Shown: in pieces, positions 8,411-16,391 of the stretch | Numbering within the stretch: the first letter of the stretch is position 1 | Layout: each line of letters starts with the position of its first letter | Source: DASSCW01 sp036556325 | GTDB lineage: Bacteria; Chloroflexota; Limnocylindria; QHBO01 | DNA length: 47,607 nt | Assembly (NCBI GenBank): GCA_036556325.1 | Contig: DATBJR010000094.1 | Coordinates: 1-47,607, forward strand | Direction: 5' to 3' | The notes under the pieces: model-generated | Databases searched by the model: none | What the model was told of the DNA's origin: nothing | What the model saw: the letters and a program-made list of their open reading frames with translations, nothing else | Program-made: the position numbers and the translations under genes

Positions 8411-9732
8411 GCCGGCTGAGCCTGCCGCGTTCCGCAGCGGCGGCAGAACCGAGCCGACGCCGACAGCGACAGTCCGCATTCGCCACAGGACTGGATGCCG
8501 ACGTGGCTCATTGCGCCGGCAACCTCGCGAGCCGATGCCTCCCAGAAGGCGCCCGGCTCCGGCAGTCCGGCCGCCGCTCGCTGCGCCAGCTCCACCGGGT
8601 GGACCGATGCTCCGGCCGAACGGTAGGGCAGGACCTTCCGATCGGCCGCCAGCGGACCCTCGCCCGGGTCGCCCAGGCCGAGCAGGTCGAGCTGCGCACG
8701 GCGCGCCGCCAGCAAGGGATCGTTCGCCTCGGCGGCGACGCGCTCCTCGGCCGCGGCCGCCGGCGCGATCACGGGCGGTGGGATGTGCAGGATCGTTTCG
8801 CTGATGGGGCGAATCGGCTCGGGTTCGGGCGCGACCTCGGCGACGACGGGCTCCGGTTCGGGCTCCGGCGGAACCTCGGCGACGACGGGCTCCGGTTCGA
8901 GCTCCGGCGGGACCTCGGCGACGACGGGCTCCGGTTCGAGCTCCGGCGGAACCTCGGCGACGACGGGCTCCGGTTCGAGCCCGAATGCCGTGTCCTCTTC
9001 CCAGGCCAGGACGCGGAGCGGCGGGTAGTCCTCGGCCTGTACGGTGGGCGGCGTTGACGGAGCGGCCTCGATGCGCTCCTCTGCCACGACCAGAGCGTGC
9101 GCGGTCTCGGAGGCGACCACGATCTCGGGTCCCGGCGCTTCCTCCACCACGACCGGTTCGGGCGCCGGCTCCGCGGCGGGCGGCTCGGGCGTGGCGTCGG
9201 CGGCCACGGGCAGCGGCTCCGCAGCTGGCCATTCCGCGATCGGCGCCGGCGCGTCGCCATTGGTGGCGGCGGTGGCGAGGTCTTCGCTCGGCCAGGCCTC
9301 GAGACCCAGGCGACGGTTCAGCTCCGTCTGCGCCAGCTGGGTATCGGCCGCCTGGGCGGCGAGCTCGGGATGCTGCGCGTGGAAGGCGGTTTCGAAGCGC
9401 TCCAGCAGGTCGTCGGTGCCGGCGATCGGGGCGCAGGTGCGGCAGCGTCCGGCGTCGTCGTTCCAGCAGTTCGTGCACGTGTACTGGCGGCAGTTGATGC
9501 AGAAGTTGAACTGCTCGTGGAAGGCGTCCAGCTGCTGCGCTGCCAGCGCTTCCTGCTCGCTGCGCATCGCGTCGCCGACGGCGTCGCTCAGCGCGTCCTG
9601 GCTCATGATGTAGTTCTTGAGGCCCGAGATGAGGCCGCGGGTCTTCCGAATCGTGTTCAGCTCGGTCGGTGCGGCGAACTCGTAGCGAGTTCCGCATCGT
9701 TCGCAGAAGGACTCGGTCAGCGCCTCAGGCAT
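8407..9732 (-). CDS. Large protein with N- and C-terminal zinc ribbons and Pro/Glu/Val tandem repeats
   Basis: I do not recognise this as a named family. The protein has 441 residues. The N-terminus has CERCGTRYEF (residues 10-19), a helical stretch, and then a cysteine-rich cluster CINCRQYTCTNC...CRTC (about 77-100). The middle is long, acidic and low-complexity. It includes about four copies of a 13-residue repeat, EPEPVVAEVPPEL, coded near 8837-8992. The C-terminus ends in another zinc ribbon, CGECGLSLSASARFCRRCG. It has no signal peptide or membrane helix. A TATACT at 9786-9781 (minus strand) gives a leader of about 40 bases, and no ribosome-binding site is evident. It converges on fmdB with the two stop codons sharing CTAG (8407-8410). 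Two cysteine modules joined by a flexible spacer suggest an adaptor or scaffold, which is inference. Confidence 0.8.
   Translation of the reverse strand: MPEALTESFCERCGTRYEFAAPTELNTIRKTRGLISGLKNYIMSQDALSDAVGDAMRSEQEALAAQQLDAFHEQFNFCINCRQYTCTNCWNDDAGRCRTCAPIAGTDDLLERFETAFHAQHPELAAQAADTQLAQTELNRRLGLEAWPSEDLATAATNGDAPAPIAEWPAAEPLPVAADATPEPPAAEPAPEPVVVEEAPGPEIVVASETAHALVVAEERIEAAPSTPPTVQAEDYPPLRVLAWEEDTAFGLEPEPVVAEVPPELEPEPVVAEVPPELEPEPVVAEVPPEPEPEPVVAEVAPEPEPIRPISETILHIPPPVIAPAAAAEERVAAEANDPLLAARRAQLDLLGLGDPGEGPLAADRKVLPYRSAGASVHPVELAQRAAAGLPEPGAFWEASAREVAGAMSHVGIQSCGECGLSLSASARFCRRCGTRQAQPA
8837..8992 (-). repeat. 39-bp tandem repeat, about 4 copies, in-frame
   Basis: Copies begin at 8837, 8876, 8915 and 8954, each starting TCGGCGACGACGGGCTCCGG on the plus strand. 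The unit encodes the 13-residue repeat rich in Glu, Pro and Val in the minus-strand zinc-ribbon protein. Copies differ at only one to three bases, so they are recently expanded or homogenised. A degenerate half-copy precedes them. Confidence 0.9.
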
Positions 9733-9780
9733 GTCGAAATCGTCGGGTCTCCGGTCCGTATCGGCCGTTCAGGGAGCGAA

Positions 9781-9786
9781 AGTATA
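9781..9786 (-). promoter_or_regulatory. -10 element TATACT for the double zinc-ribbon gene
   Basis: The minus strand reads TATACT from 9786 to 9781, the best -10 match possible short of TATAAT. The start codon is 48 bases downstream at 9732. No strong -35 is visible. Confidence 0.6.
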
Positions 9787-9894
9787 CCGACGCCTGCGAG
9801 GCGCTCCGCATGGCCGGATTGGTACGTTTGGCGCGGCGTTCGTACCTGCGTCCTGATCCTGGGATGGCATCGGCCCGAGCGACGGCGCGCCTGC

Positions 9895-9900
9895 TAGGAT
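9895..9900 (+). promoter_or_regulatory. Extended -10 of a probably leaderless promoter for the FHA/wall cluster
   Basis: TGCTAGGAT (9892-9900) ends 7 bases before the ATG at 9908, so transcription would start at or next to the start codon. No Shine-Dalgarno sequence precedes the ATG, which agrees with a leaderless mRNA. Confidence 0.6.
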
Positions 9901-9907
9901 CGGCCGA

Positions 9908-10669
9908 ATGGGGTTGTTGTCACGCGTGGAGGCGTTCTTCGAGCGCCTCTTCGAAGCGCCTGCCGGTCGCCTGGGGGCCACCCTCCAGCCCGTCTCGCTC
10001 GAGAAGCGCATCGAACGGGCGATGGACACCACCAAGTCGTTCCATGACGACGGCGTCATCGTGCCGAACGACTACGAGCTGCACCTCCATCCGGCCGATT
10101 TTGCGGCCTTCGAGTCGTATCGGGGCTCGCTCGAGGACGATCTGGCCCATCGTGTGCTCAATCGGGCACGGCATGAGCGCTACATCCTGGTTGCGCGGCC
10201 CAGGGTTCGCATCGTCGCCGACGCCGGGGTTCCGCGACGAGACATCCGGGTGGCGGCCAACGTGGTGGATGACGAGGGCCGCCGGGGACTCGAGGATGAG
10301 CCCTTGCCGGCATCCTCGGACACGATGGTGTTCGCGCGCCCCGGCCACGATGTCGCCGCCCCCGATTCGGCGCAGCGCGCCTATCTGCTGGTGATGGCTG
10401 ACGGCGCGGCGCCGGTGCAGTTCGACCTGGGCGGGGCGCTGATCAGCATCGGCCGGGCCAGTGACAACGACGTGATCCTGGACGACCCGCTCATCAGCCG
10501 TCACCACTGCCAGCTCAAGCTCCAGCACGGCGCGTACTCGTTCGCCGACCTCGGCAGCCGGAATGGCTCGTTCGTCAACGGGCAGCCGGTGAACGAGGTG
10601 GCGCTGGGTCCCGGCGACCGAATTCGGATCGGCTCCACGGAGATCGAGTTCCAGGTGCGGGGAGGATGA
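9908..10669 (+). CDS. FhaA-like protein: DUF3662 domain plus FHA domain
   Basis: The protein has 253 residues. Residues 1-115 match the FhaA N-terminal domain (DUF3662): MGLLSRVEAFFERLFE, a helical segment with LEKRIERAMD, then VPNDYELHLHPADFAAFE. A short linker leads to a C-terminal FHA domain (about 160-250) with ISIGRASDNDVILDDPLISR, RHH and the GSRNGSFVNG turn. FHA domains bind phosphothreonine. In mycobacteria FhaA binds phosphorylated MviN/MurJ and controls wall synthesis. Here it opens a run with FhaB-like, SEDS and PBP genes. The next gene overlaps by ATGA. Confidence 0.92.
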   Translation: MGLLSRVEAFFERLFEAPAGRLGATLQPVSLEKRIERAMDTTKSFHDDGVIVPNDYELHLHPADFAAFESYRGSLEDDLAHRVLNRARHERYILVARPRVRIVADAGVPRRDIRVAANVVDDEGRRGLEDEPLPASSDTMVFARPGHDVAAPDSAQRAYLLVMADGAAPVQFDLGGALISIGRASDNDVILDDPLISRHHCQLKLQHGAYSFADLGSRNGSFVNGQPVNEVALGPGDRIRIGSTEIEFQVRGG

Positions 10670-11109
10670 CGGGCGAGGTCCTGCGCATCCTGCTGCTCGT
10701 CTTGCAGCTGGCCTTCCTGGGCATCCTGTACCTGATCCTGCTGGGCTTCGCCCGCTCGCTGATGCGCGACCTGCGCAGCGCCGAGGCGGCGCAGCAGCAG
10801 AGTCAGGCCGGCATCGGGCGGCTTTCGGTGCTCGAGTCGCCGGAGGACGAGCCGCCGGTCGGCCGGCCCATCGCGCTGGGGCCGATCAACTCCATCGGCC
10901 GCAACGTCAACAACACCATCTTCGTCGAGGACGACTTCGTCAGCGCCAACCACGCCATGCTCACCTTCCGCGGCCGCAGCTGGTTCATCGAGGACCAGGG
11001 CAGCACCAACGGGACGTACGTCAACGGCCACCGCATCGATCGGCCGGTGGCACTCTCCTTCGGCGACGAGCTGGGCATCGGGCGGGTGCGGATGCGTCTT
11101 GAGCGCTGA
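10666..11109 (+). CDS. FhaB/FipA-like membrane-anchored FHA protein
   Basis: The protein has 147 residues. One N-terminal membrane helix (LLLVLQLAFLGILYLILLGF, about residues 8-27) is followed by a short charged linker. The FHA domain (about 65-147) has NSIGRNVNNTIFVEDDFVSA, NHA and the QGSTNGTYVNG turn. The usual S-R-x-H is S-A-N-H here, so Ser and His are kept but the Arg is not. The mycobacterial FhaB/FipA orthologue interacts with divisome proteins after phosphorylation. The start ATG overlaps the stop of the previous gene (ATGA), so translation is probably coupled. Confidence 0.9.
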   Translation: MTGEVLRILLLVLQLAFLGILYLILLGFARSLMRDLRSAEAAQQQSQAGIGRLSVLESPEDEPPVGRPIALGPINSIGRNVNNTIFVEDDFVSANHAMLTFRGRSWFIEDQGSTNGTYVNGHRIDRPVALSFGDELGIGRVRMRLER

Positions 11110-12487
11110 GGCAGCCGCCGCCCCGCGGCGGCGTTCGCGACGCGTGGCCTGGCGTGGACTCGAGCTGCGCATGCTGCTGCCGCTGCTGGTCCTCGTCCCG
11201 GTCGGCTTCGCCGCCACCCACATCGCCACCAGCGGCAAGGCCGACGTCGGGCCGCTGCAGGTAGCCGCGGTCTACGTGGTCATGATGCTGGCCGCGCATT
11301 TCGTGCTGGTGGCAGCCGGCCAGCGCGGCGACCCGCTCCTGCTGCCGCTGGTCGCGACGGTCGGTGGAGTCGGGATCGTTCTTTTGAACCGATTGTCCCC
11401 GGACCTCGGCGAGACGGCAGCGTTCGGCCTTGACCTCGACCTGGTCACGACCCAGGTCATGTGGTTCGCGGTGGGCGTGGTGGCCATGCTGGCCGTGGCC
11501 ATCGGCCTGCGGGACGATGGCATCCTGCGTCACTACAAGTACACCTGGGCCCTGGCCGGGGTCGCGCTCCTCGTCTTCACCTTCCTGTTCGGGACGGAGG
11601 TGAACGGCGCCAAGCTGTGGATCTTCCTGGGGCCCATCGGCTTCCAGCCCAGCGAGTTCATCAAGCTGGTGCTGGTCATCTTCATCGCCGGCTACCTGGC
11701 GGAGCACCGGACGCTCCTGCGCGACGCGGTGTGGCGGCTGGGCCCGATCCGGATCCCGCCGCTGCCCTACCTGCTGCCGATGCTCGCGATCTTTGTCATC
11801 GTCATGGCGGTCGTGGTCTTCGGCAAGGACCTGGGCACCGCGCTCCTGTTCTTTGGCATTTTCCTGACAATGCTCTTCGTGGCGACCGGTCGCCGCAGCT
11901 ACGTGCTGGTCGGGCTGGTGCTCTTCCTGGCCGGCTCGTTCGTCGCCTCGCGGCTGTTCGAGCACGTCGCGCGCCGTGTCGACGCGTGGATCAACCCGTT
12001 CGCGGATCCCACGGGGTCCGGCTACCAGGCCGTGCAGGCCCTGTATGCGTTCGGCCGCGGCGGCCTGTTCGGAGAGGGCCTGGGCCAGTCGCTGCTGCCC
12101 ACCGCCGGCGGCCGCTTCCCGGCGGTGGAGACCGATTTCATCTTCGCGGTGGTGGGCGAGGAGCTGGGCGCCATTGGCGCGTTCGCCCTTTTGGCGCTGA
12201 CCATGACGCTCGTGTTTCGTGGGCTGCGGATCGCGATCCTGGCGCGCGACGACTTCAGCGCCATGCTGGCCGTTGGCCTGACCATCAGCCTGGGCCTGCA
12301 GACCTTGATCATCGCGGCCGGCGTGCTGAAGCTCATTCCGCTCACCGGCATCACCTTCCCGTTCGTCAGCTACGGCGGGTCGAGCCTGCTGGCCAGCTTC
12401 CTGGCGGTCGGGCTGCTGCTCTCGATCAGCCACCGGTCCGCGGTCGCGGCCGAGGCCGATGCAGTTGATCCGGGTGGTGGACCGTGA
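11099..12487 (+). CDS. SEDS-family peptidoglycan glycosyltransferase (RodA/FtsW type)
   Basis: The protein has 462 residues with about ten membrane helices. SEDS signatures are GAKLWIFLGPIGFQPSEFIK, VVFGKDLGTALLFFGIFLTM, the large loop ending FPAVETDFIFAVVGEELGAI, and FPFVSYGGSSLLASFLAVGL. SEDS proteins polymerise lipid II into glycan strands at the membrane and work with a class B PBP, which is the next gene. I start it at the TTG at 11099, inside the end of the FhaB-like gene (11-base overlap), because the following sequence (SAEAAAAPRRRSRRVAWRGL) gives a normal basic cytoplasmic N-terminus. Synteny with actinobacterial fha-rodA-pbpA favours RodA over FtsW, but sequence alone does not decide. 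Confidence 0.93.
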   Translation: MSAEAAAAPRRRSRRVAWRGLELRMLLPLLVLVPVGFAATHIATSGKADVGPLQVAAVYVVMMLAAHFVLVAAGQRGDPLLLPLVATVGGVGIVLLNRLSPDLGETAAFGLDLDLVTTQVMWFAVGVVAMLAVAIGLRDDGILRHYKYTWALAGVALLVFTFLFGTEVNGAKLWIFLGPIGFQPSEFIKLVLVIFIAGYLAEHRTLLRDAVWRLGPIRIPPLPYLLPMLAIFVIVMAVVVFGKDLGTALLFFGIFLTMLFVATGRRSYVLVGLVLFLAGSFVASRLFEHVARRVDAWINPFADPTGSGYQAVQALYAFGRGGLFGEGLGQSLLPTAGGRFPAVETDFIFAVVGEELGAIGAFALLALTMTLVFRGLRIAILARDDFSAMLAVGLTISLGLQTLIIAAGVLKLIPLTGITFPFVSYGGSSLLASFLAVGLLLSISHRSAVAAEADAVDPGGGP

Positions 12488-14031
12488 TCGGGACCAACGT
12501 CCGCAGACTCGCGCTGTACCTCGTCCTCGCGTTCGCCGTCGTCTCCGGCGGGCTGACCTGGTGGCAGGTCATCGACGCGCAGGCCCTCGCGGCGCGGCCG
12601 GACAACCCCGAGGTCATCGCCGCGCGGCGAACCATGCCCCGCGGATCCATCTACGACGCCCGGGGCCATCTCCTCGCCTCGACGCGCCTGGTGGCCGGCC
12701 TGAGCCGCCGCAGTTATACGGATCCGGCCTTCGCGCATGTCCTCGGCTACGCCAGCCTGCGCTTCGGCACCACCGGCCTGGAGCACGCCTGGGACGACGT
12801 GCTGAGCGGCCGCACCGATCCGAACCCACTGAACGACCTCGTCAACGACATCCTGGCCCGCGAGCCGGTGCCCAGCGACCTGACGCTCACCATCGACGGA
12901 CGGCTGCAGGACTTCGCCGCGCAGCAGCTCGGAGCCGATGCCGGCGCGGTGGTCGCCCTGGACCCCCGGACCGGAGCGATCCTGGCCATGACCTCGACGC
13001 CGTCGTTCGACGCCACGCCCATCTCCGGCGATCCGGATGCAGCCGGCTCCGCCATGGCGCGGATCCAGGACGCGCCCGGCCATCCCCTGGTCGACCGCGA
13101 TCGCCAGGGCCACTACACCCCTGGCTCGATCATGAAGATCGTCACCGCCTCGGCGGCGCTGGACAGCGGCGCCATCACACCGGAGACGACGTTTGCCGAC
13201 CAGCCCCGAGAGGAGACCGAGGGCTTCGTGGTCCAGGGCTTCCGGGTGCGGGAGCACGACCTGAGCCCGGTGCAGCCTGCCCTCTGGCCCCTGTCAGAAG
13301 CGCTGCAGGTGTCCAGCAACATCTTCTTCGCGCACGTCGGCCTGCAGGTCGGCGGCGATATCTACCTGGAGTACGCGAAGCGCTTCGGTTTCTGCGCGCC
13401 GCTCGCGATCGGCCCGGCGCCACGCGCGCTGTCGGTGGCCGCGTCGTTCGTCACCGCCGAGCAGGACGGCGGCTGCGCCGACTTCTCGGACCGTGCGGAG
13501 CTGGCCCAGGCGGCCTTCGGTCAGGGGCGGGTGGCGGTGACGCCCGTGCAGATGGCGCTCGTCGCGGCCTCGATCGCCAACGACGGGGTCATGCCCGCCC
13601 CGTACGTGGTGCGCGACGTGCGGGCGCATGTGAACCGCGCGGCCAACGGCCCGAGCGAGCGGGTCCTGCAGCGCTACGAGTCCGGCGGCGGCTCGCGGGT
13701 CGTCAGCTCCCGCACGGCGGCCCAGGTCCGAAGCGCCATGGTCGACGCGGTCCAGGGCGAGCTGGGTCGGCTGTACGCCGGTGGCGGGGCGGTGACGAAC
13801 TACGGGATCAGCGGAGTGTCGACGGCGGGCAAGACCGGCACGGCCGAGCTGGGGCCGAACACGCCGCCGCACTCCTGGTTCATCGGCTTCGCGCCCGCCG
13901 AGGATGGCCAGACGCCGGCCATCGCGGTGGCGGTGATCGTCGAGAGCGGCGGCTCCGGCTCTGGGCGAGCGGCCCCCATCGGCGGAGCGGTCATGGCCCA
14001 GTGGCTGAAGCTGCTGAAGCAGGGTGATTGA
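12484..14031 (+). CDS. Class B penicillin-binding protein (PbpA-like transpeptidase)
   Basis: The protein has 515 residues. A single N-terminal membrane helix (about 9-28) places the catalytic domain outside. The PBP dimerisation module begins with MPRGSIYDARGHLLAST. The transpeptidase domain has the active-site SxxK as S215-I-M-K218 (HYTPGSIMK), SxN as S277-S-N279, and K450-T-G in AGKTGTAELGPN. This is the D,D-transpeptidase that cross-links stem peptides beside its SEDS partner. The GTG start overlaps the previous stop (GTGA). In actinobacteria pknA and pknB kinase genes usually follow; here they do not, and a MoxR operon begins after a 105-base gap. Confidence 0.93.
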   Translation: MIGTNVRRLALYLVLAFAVVSGGLTWWQVIDAQALAARPDNPEVIAARRTMPRGSIYDARGHLLASTRLVAGLSRRSYTDPAFAHVLGYASLRFGTTGLEHAWDDVLSGRTDPNPLNDLVNDILAREPVPSDLTLTIDGRLQDFAAQQLGADAGAVVALDPRTGAILAMTSTPSFDATPISGDPDAAGSAMARIQDAPGHPLVDRDRQGHYTPGSIMKIVTASAALDSGAITPETTFADQPREETEGFVVQGFRVREHDLSPVQPALWPLSEALQVSSNIFFAHVGLQVGGDIYLEYAKRFGFCAPLAIGPAPRALSVAASFVTAEQDGGCADFSDRAELAQAAFGQGRVAVTPVQMALVAASIANDGVMPAPYVVRDVRAHVNRAANGPSERVLQRYESGGGSRVVSSRTAAQVRSAMVDAVQGELGRLYAGGGAVTNYGISGVSTAGKTGTAELGPNTPPHSWFIGFAPAEDGQTPAIAVAVIVESGGSGSGRAAPIGGAVMAQWLKLLKQGD

Positions 14032-14136
14032 ACCCGGGACGCCTGAAACCGATCTGTAACGGCGTGGGGTATTGTGAGTGTGAGGGGAACCAACCCCCAT
14101 CCGAGACCGTCACCGCACAAGGAACGATTTGATTCG
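14032..14136 (+). promoter_or_regulatory. Intergenic promoter region before the MoxR operon
   Basis: GTATTGTGA contains a -10-like TATTGT (14070-14075), giving a leader of roughly 55 bases. The leader holds GGGG-AACCAA-CCCC (a small 4-bp hairpin near 14084-14097) and AAGGA (14119-14123) some 13 bases before the ATG. This separates the wall genes from the MoxR-DUF58-transglutaminase genes as a likely second transcription unit. Confidence 0.4.
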
Positions 14137-15102
14137 ATGGTGAAGAACGTCCAGGAGCCGGCCGAGCGCGTGGTCGCGAACGTCGAGCGGGTGATCATCG
14201 GCAAGCACCTCGAAGTGCGGATGGCATTGGTGGCGCTGCTGTGCGAGGGCCACATCCTGATCGAGGACGTGCCGGGAGTCGGCAAGACGATGCTGGCGAA
14301 GGCGCTCTCGAAGAGCATCGGCTGCTCCTTCCGCCGCATCCAGTTCACCCCGGATCTGCTGCCCTCCGACGTCACTGGCCTGTCGATCTTCAACCAGAAG
14401 ACGCAGGAGTTCGAGTTCCGGCCCGGCCCGATCATGGCGCAGGTCGTCCTGGCCGATGAGATCAACCGTGCCACCCCCAAGACGCAGTCGGCCCTGCTCG
14501 AGTGCATGGAAGAACGCCAGGCCACCATCGACGGGGTGACCTACCCGATGCCGACGCCGTTCCTGGTGATCGCCACCCAGAACCCCATCGAGTACGAGGG
14601 CACCTTCGCCCTGCCGGAGGCGCAGCTCGATCGGTTCATGCTCCGCCTGCGCATGGGGTATCCGAAGGCGATGGAGGAGATCGTCATCCTCGACGAGCAG
14701 AAGCGCCTGCATCCCATCGACGACCTGCGGCAGGTCCTGGACCTCGAGGAGCTGCGCCAGATGCAGTCCGCCATCAAGGAGATCTACGTCGACCAGACGG
14801 TGGCCGACTACATCGTCCGGCTGGTGACCGCGACGCGCGAGCATCCCGACGTCTACCTGGGAGCCTCCCCGCGTGGCTCCATCAACCTGTACCGCTCAAG
14901 CCAGGCGCTGGCAGCGCTCGAGGGCCGCGATTACGTGCTGCCCGACGACGTCAAGCAGCTGGCCGTGGCCGTGCTGGCGCATCGGCTCATCGTGAAGAGC
15001 CAGGCGTCCCTGCGCGAGATCGACCCGGACGCCATCGTGCGCGAGATCCTCGGCCAGGTTGCCGTCAGCGAGCCCTCTGCCGCCCCCGCACCCTCCGCCT
15101 GA
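14137..15102 (+). CDS. MoxR family AAA+ ATPase
   Basis: The protein has 321 residues. Walker A is VPGVGKTMLAKAL (about residues 45-57), Walker B is VVLADEINRATPK, and the family-typical run ALLECMEERQATIDGVTYPM and TQNPIEYEGTFALPEAQLDR are present. Sensor 2 is in the GASPRGSINLYRSSQ region. MoxR ATPases act as chaperones that help assemble or activate protein complexes, commonly with a VWA or DUF58 partner. The DUF58 gene follows 17 bases downstream, then a transglutaminase, which is the standard MoxR-DUF58-TGase arrangement. ATG 14137 is chosen over an upstream in-frame GTG at 14074 because that GTG overlaps the -10. Confidence 0.95.
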   Translation: MVKNVQEPAERVVANVERVIIGKHLEVRMALVALLCEGHILIEDVPGVGKTMLAKALSKSIGCSFRRIQFTPDLLPSDVTGLSIFNQKTQEFEFRPGPIMAQVVLADEINRATPKTQSALLECMEERQATIDGVTYPMPTPFLVIATQNPIEYEGTFALPEAQLDRFMLRLRMGYPKAMEEIVILDEQKRLHPIDDLRQVLDLEELRQMQSAIKEIYVDQTVADYIVRLVTATREHPDVYLGASPRGSINLYRSSQALAALEGRDYVLPDDVKQLAVAVLAHRLIVKSQASLREIDPDAIVREILGQVAVSEPSAAPAPSA

Positions 15103-15119
15103 AAGGTCCGGCCTGACCC

Positions 15120-16391
15120 ATGGGCAGCCTCGCCCGGCAGCTGCGCTTCGTTTTCCTCGGCACCGTGCTGGTGGTGGCTGCCTTCAGCACCGGCATCACG
15201 TTCCTCTTCTTCCTGGTCTACCTGCTCGGGGCGCTGCTGGTCGCCGCCTGGCTGTATGCGCGGCGCGGGCTCAACGGGCTGCGTGCCGGGTACCAGGTGG
15301 TGAACCCGCGGGCGCAGGTGGGCGACACGCTCCGCGCGGTCTACCGCCTGGACAACGGGGCCGGCTTCGGCAAGCCGTGGGTCGAGCTGTGGAACGAATC
15401 GACCCTGCCGACGCCGCTGCCCGGACGAGCGATCGGCATCGGCGGCAACTCCAGCCGGCAATGGCAGACGCGCCTGCCCCTCCAGCGTCGGGGCTCGTAC
15501 CGGCTGGGTGCGCTGCGGGTGCGGACCGGTGATCCGTTCGGCCTCTTCACCAGCGAGATGGTGGTTGGGCAGCCGACCTGGATCGTCGTCTTCCCGCGGG
15601 TCCACGCCCTGCCGCACTGGCGGCTGCCGCCGTCACCGGTGGACGGCACGGCGCCGTCGCGCCGCCGCTTCGAGGCGGCCAGCCCGCTGGTCAGCAGCAT
15701 CCGCCCGTACGTCCACGGAGACGCCATCAACCGTATCCACTGGCTGACCAGCGTTCGCCACGGCGAGCTGCACGTGAAGGAGTTCGACGTCGAGCAGACG
15801 GCGGACCTCTGGATCCTGCTCGATCTGGACCGCAGCGCGCACGCCGGAGCGGGCGACAACGCGTCGGTGGAGGTTGCCGTCAGTGCAGCCGCCTCGATCG
15901 CCGTCCAGACCCTGGTCGAGAACCGGGCGGTGGGCCTCACCGTCTCGTCCCGACGCCAGCACGTCCTCACGCCGGATCGTGGCACCCGCGTCGAGCAGAA
16001 GATCCTGCACCTGCTCGCCAACGTGCAGGCCGACGGCACCCAGCCGCTGGGCGAGGTGCTGCTGAACACGCTGCCCCAGATGCGCCGCGGGATGACGCTG
16101 TGCATCGTGACGGGGTCCACCGACCGGCAATGGGTGCGGGCGCTGGCCTCGCTGCGGCGGCGGGGCGTTGGCACGGTGGTCGTCCTGCTGGATCGCGACA
16201 GCTTCGCATCGCGGTCCGACGATGCGACCAAGGCGGCGCTCGGCGCGGTGCGCCACGCGCTGGCCGAGTACGACATCGGCTACCACCTGGTGCGGTCAGG
16301 CGACGACCTGGCCGATGCGCTGGGCGGCACCGGGGCCGGCCGCCGGGCGACGCCGCCGAAGGTGCTGACCCGGGAGGAGCTCAATGCCTGA
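15120..16391 (+). CDS. DUF58 domain membrane protein
   Basis: The protein has 423 residues. Two N-terminal membrane helices (about 8-45) are followed by a beta-rich extracytoplasmic or juxtamembrane region. The DUF58 core then shows the conserved RPYVHGDAINRIHWLTSVRH and ELHVKEFDVEQTADLWILLD, followed by a VWA-like fold with DLDRSAHAG. DUF58 proteins are usual partners of MoxR ATPases and resemble VWA metal-ion adhesion domains. The gene ends overlapping the transglutaminase start by 8 bases, so the two are probably coupled. Confidence 0.93.
   Translation: MGSLARQLRFVFLGTVLVVAAFSTGITFLFFLVYLLGALLVAAWLYARRGLNGLRAGYQVVNPRAQVGDTLRAVYRLDNGAGFGKPWVELWNESTLPTPLPGRAIGIGGNSSRQWQTRLPLQRRGSYRLGALRVRTGDPFGLFTSEMVVGQPTWIVVFPRVHALPHWRLPPSPVDGTAPSRRRFEAASPLVSSIRPYVHGDAINRIHWLTSVRHGELHVKEFDVEQTADLWILLDLDRSAHAGAGDNASVEVAVSAAASIAVQTLVENRAVGLTVSSRRQHVLTPDRGTRVEQKILHLLANVQADGTQPLGEVLLNTLPQMRRGMTLCIVTGSTDRQWVRALASLRRRGVGTVVVLLDRDSFASRSDDATKAALGAVRHALAEYDIGYHLVRSGDDLADALGGTGAGRRATPPKVLTREELNA

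Noticed and set aside
8837..8992. Tandem repeats as a CRISPR array
   Set aside because: The 39-bp units are contiguous, with no spacers, and keep a reading frame in a protein.
9908..14031. PstP/PknA/PknB genes hidden in other frames
   Set aside because: No kinase motifs (GxGxxG, HRDxKPxN, DFG) or PPM phosphatase motifs were found in the cluster or in the following 15 kb.
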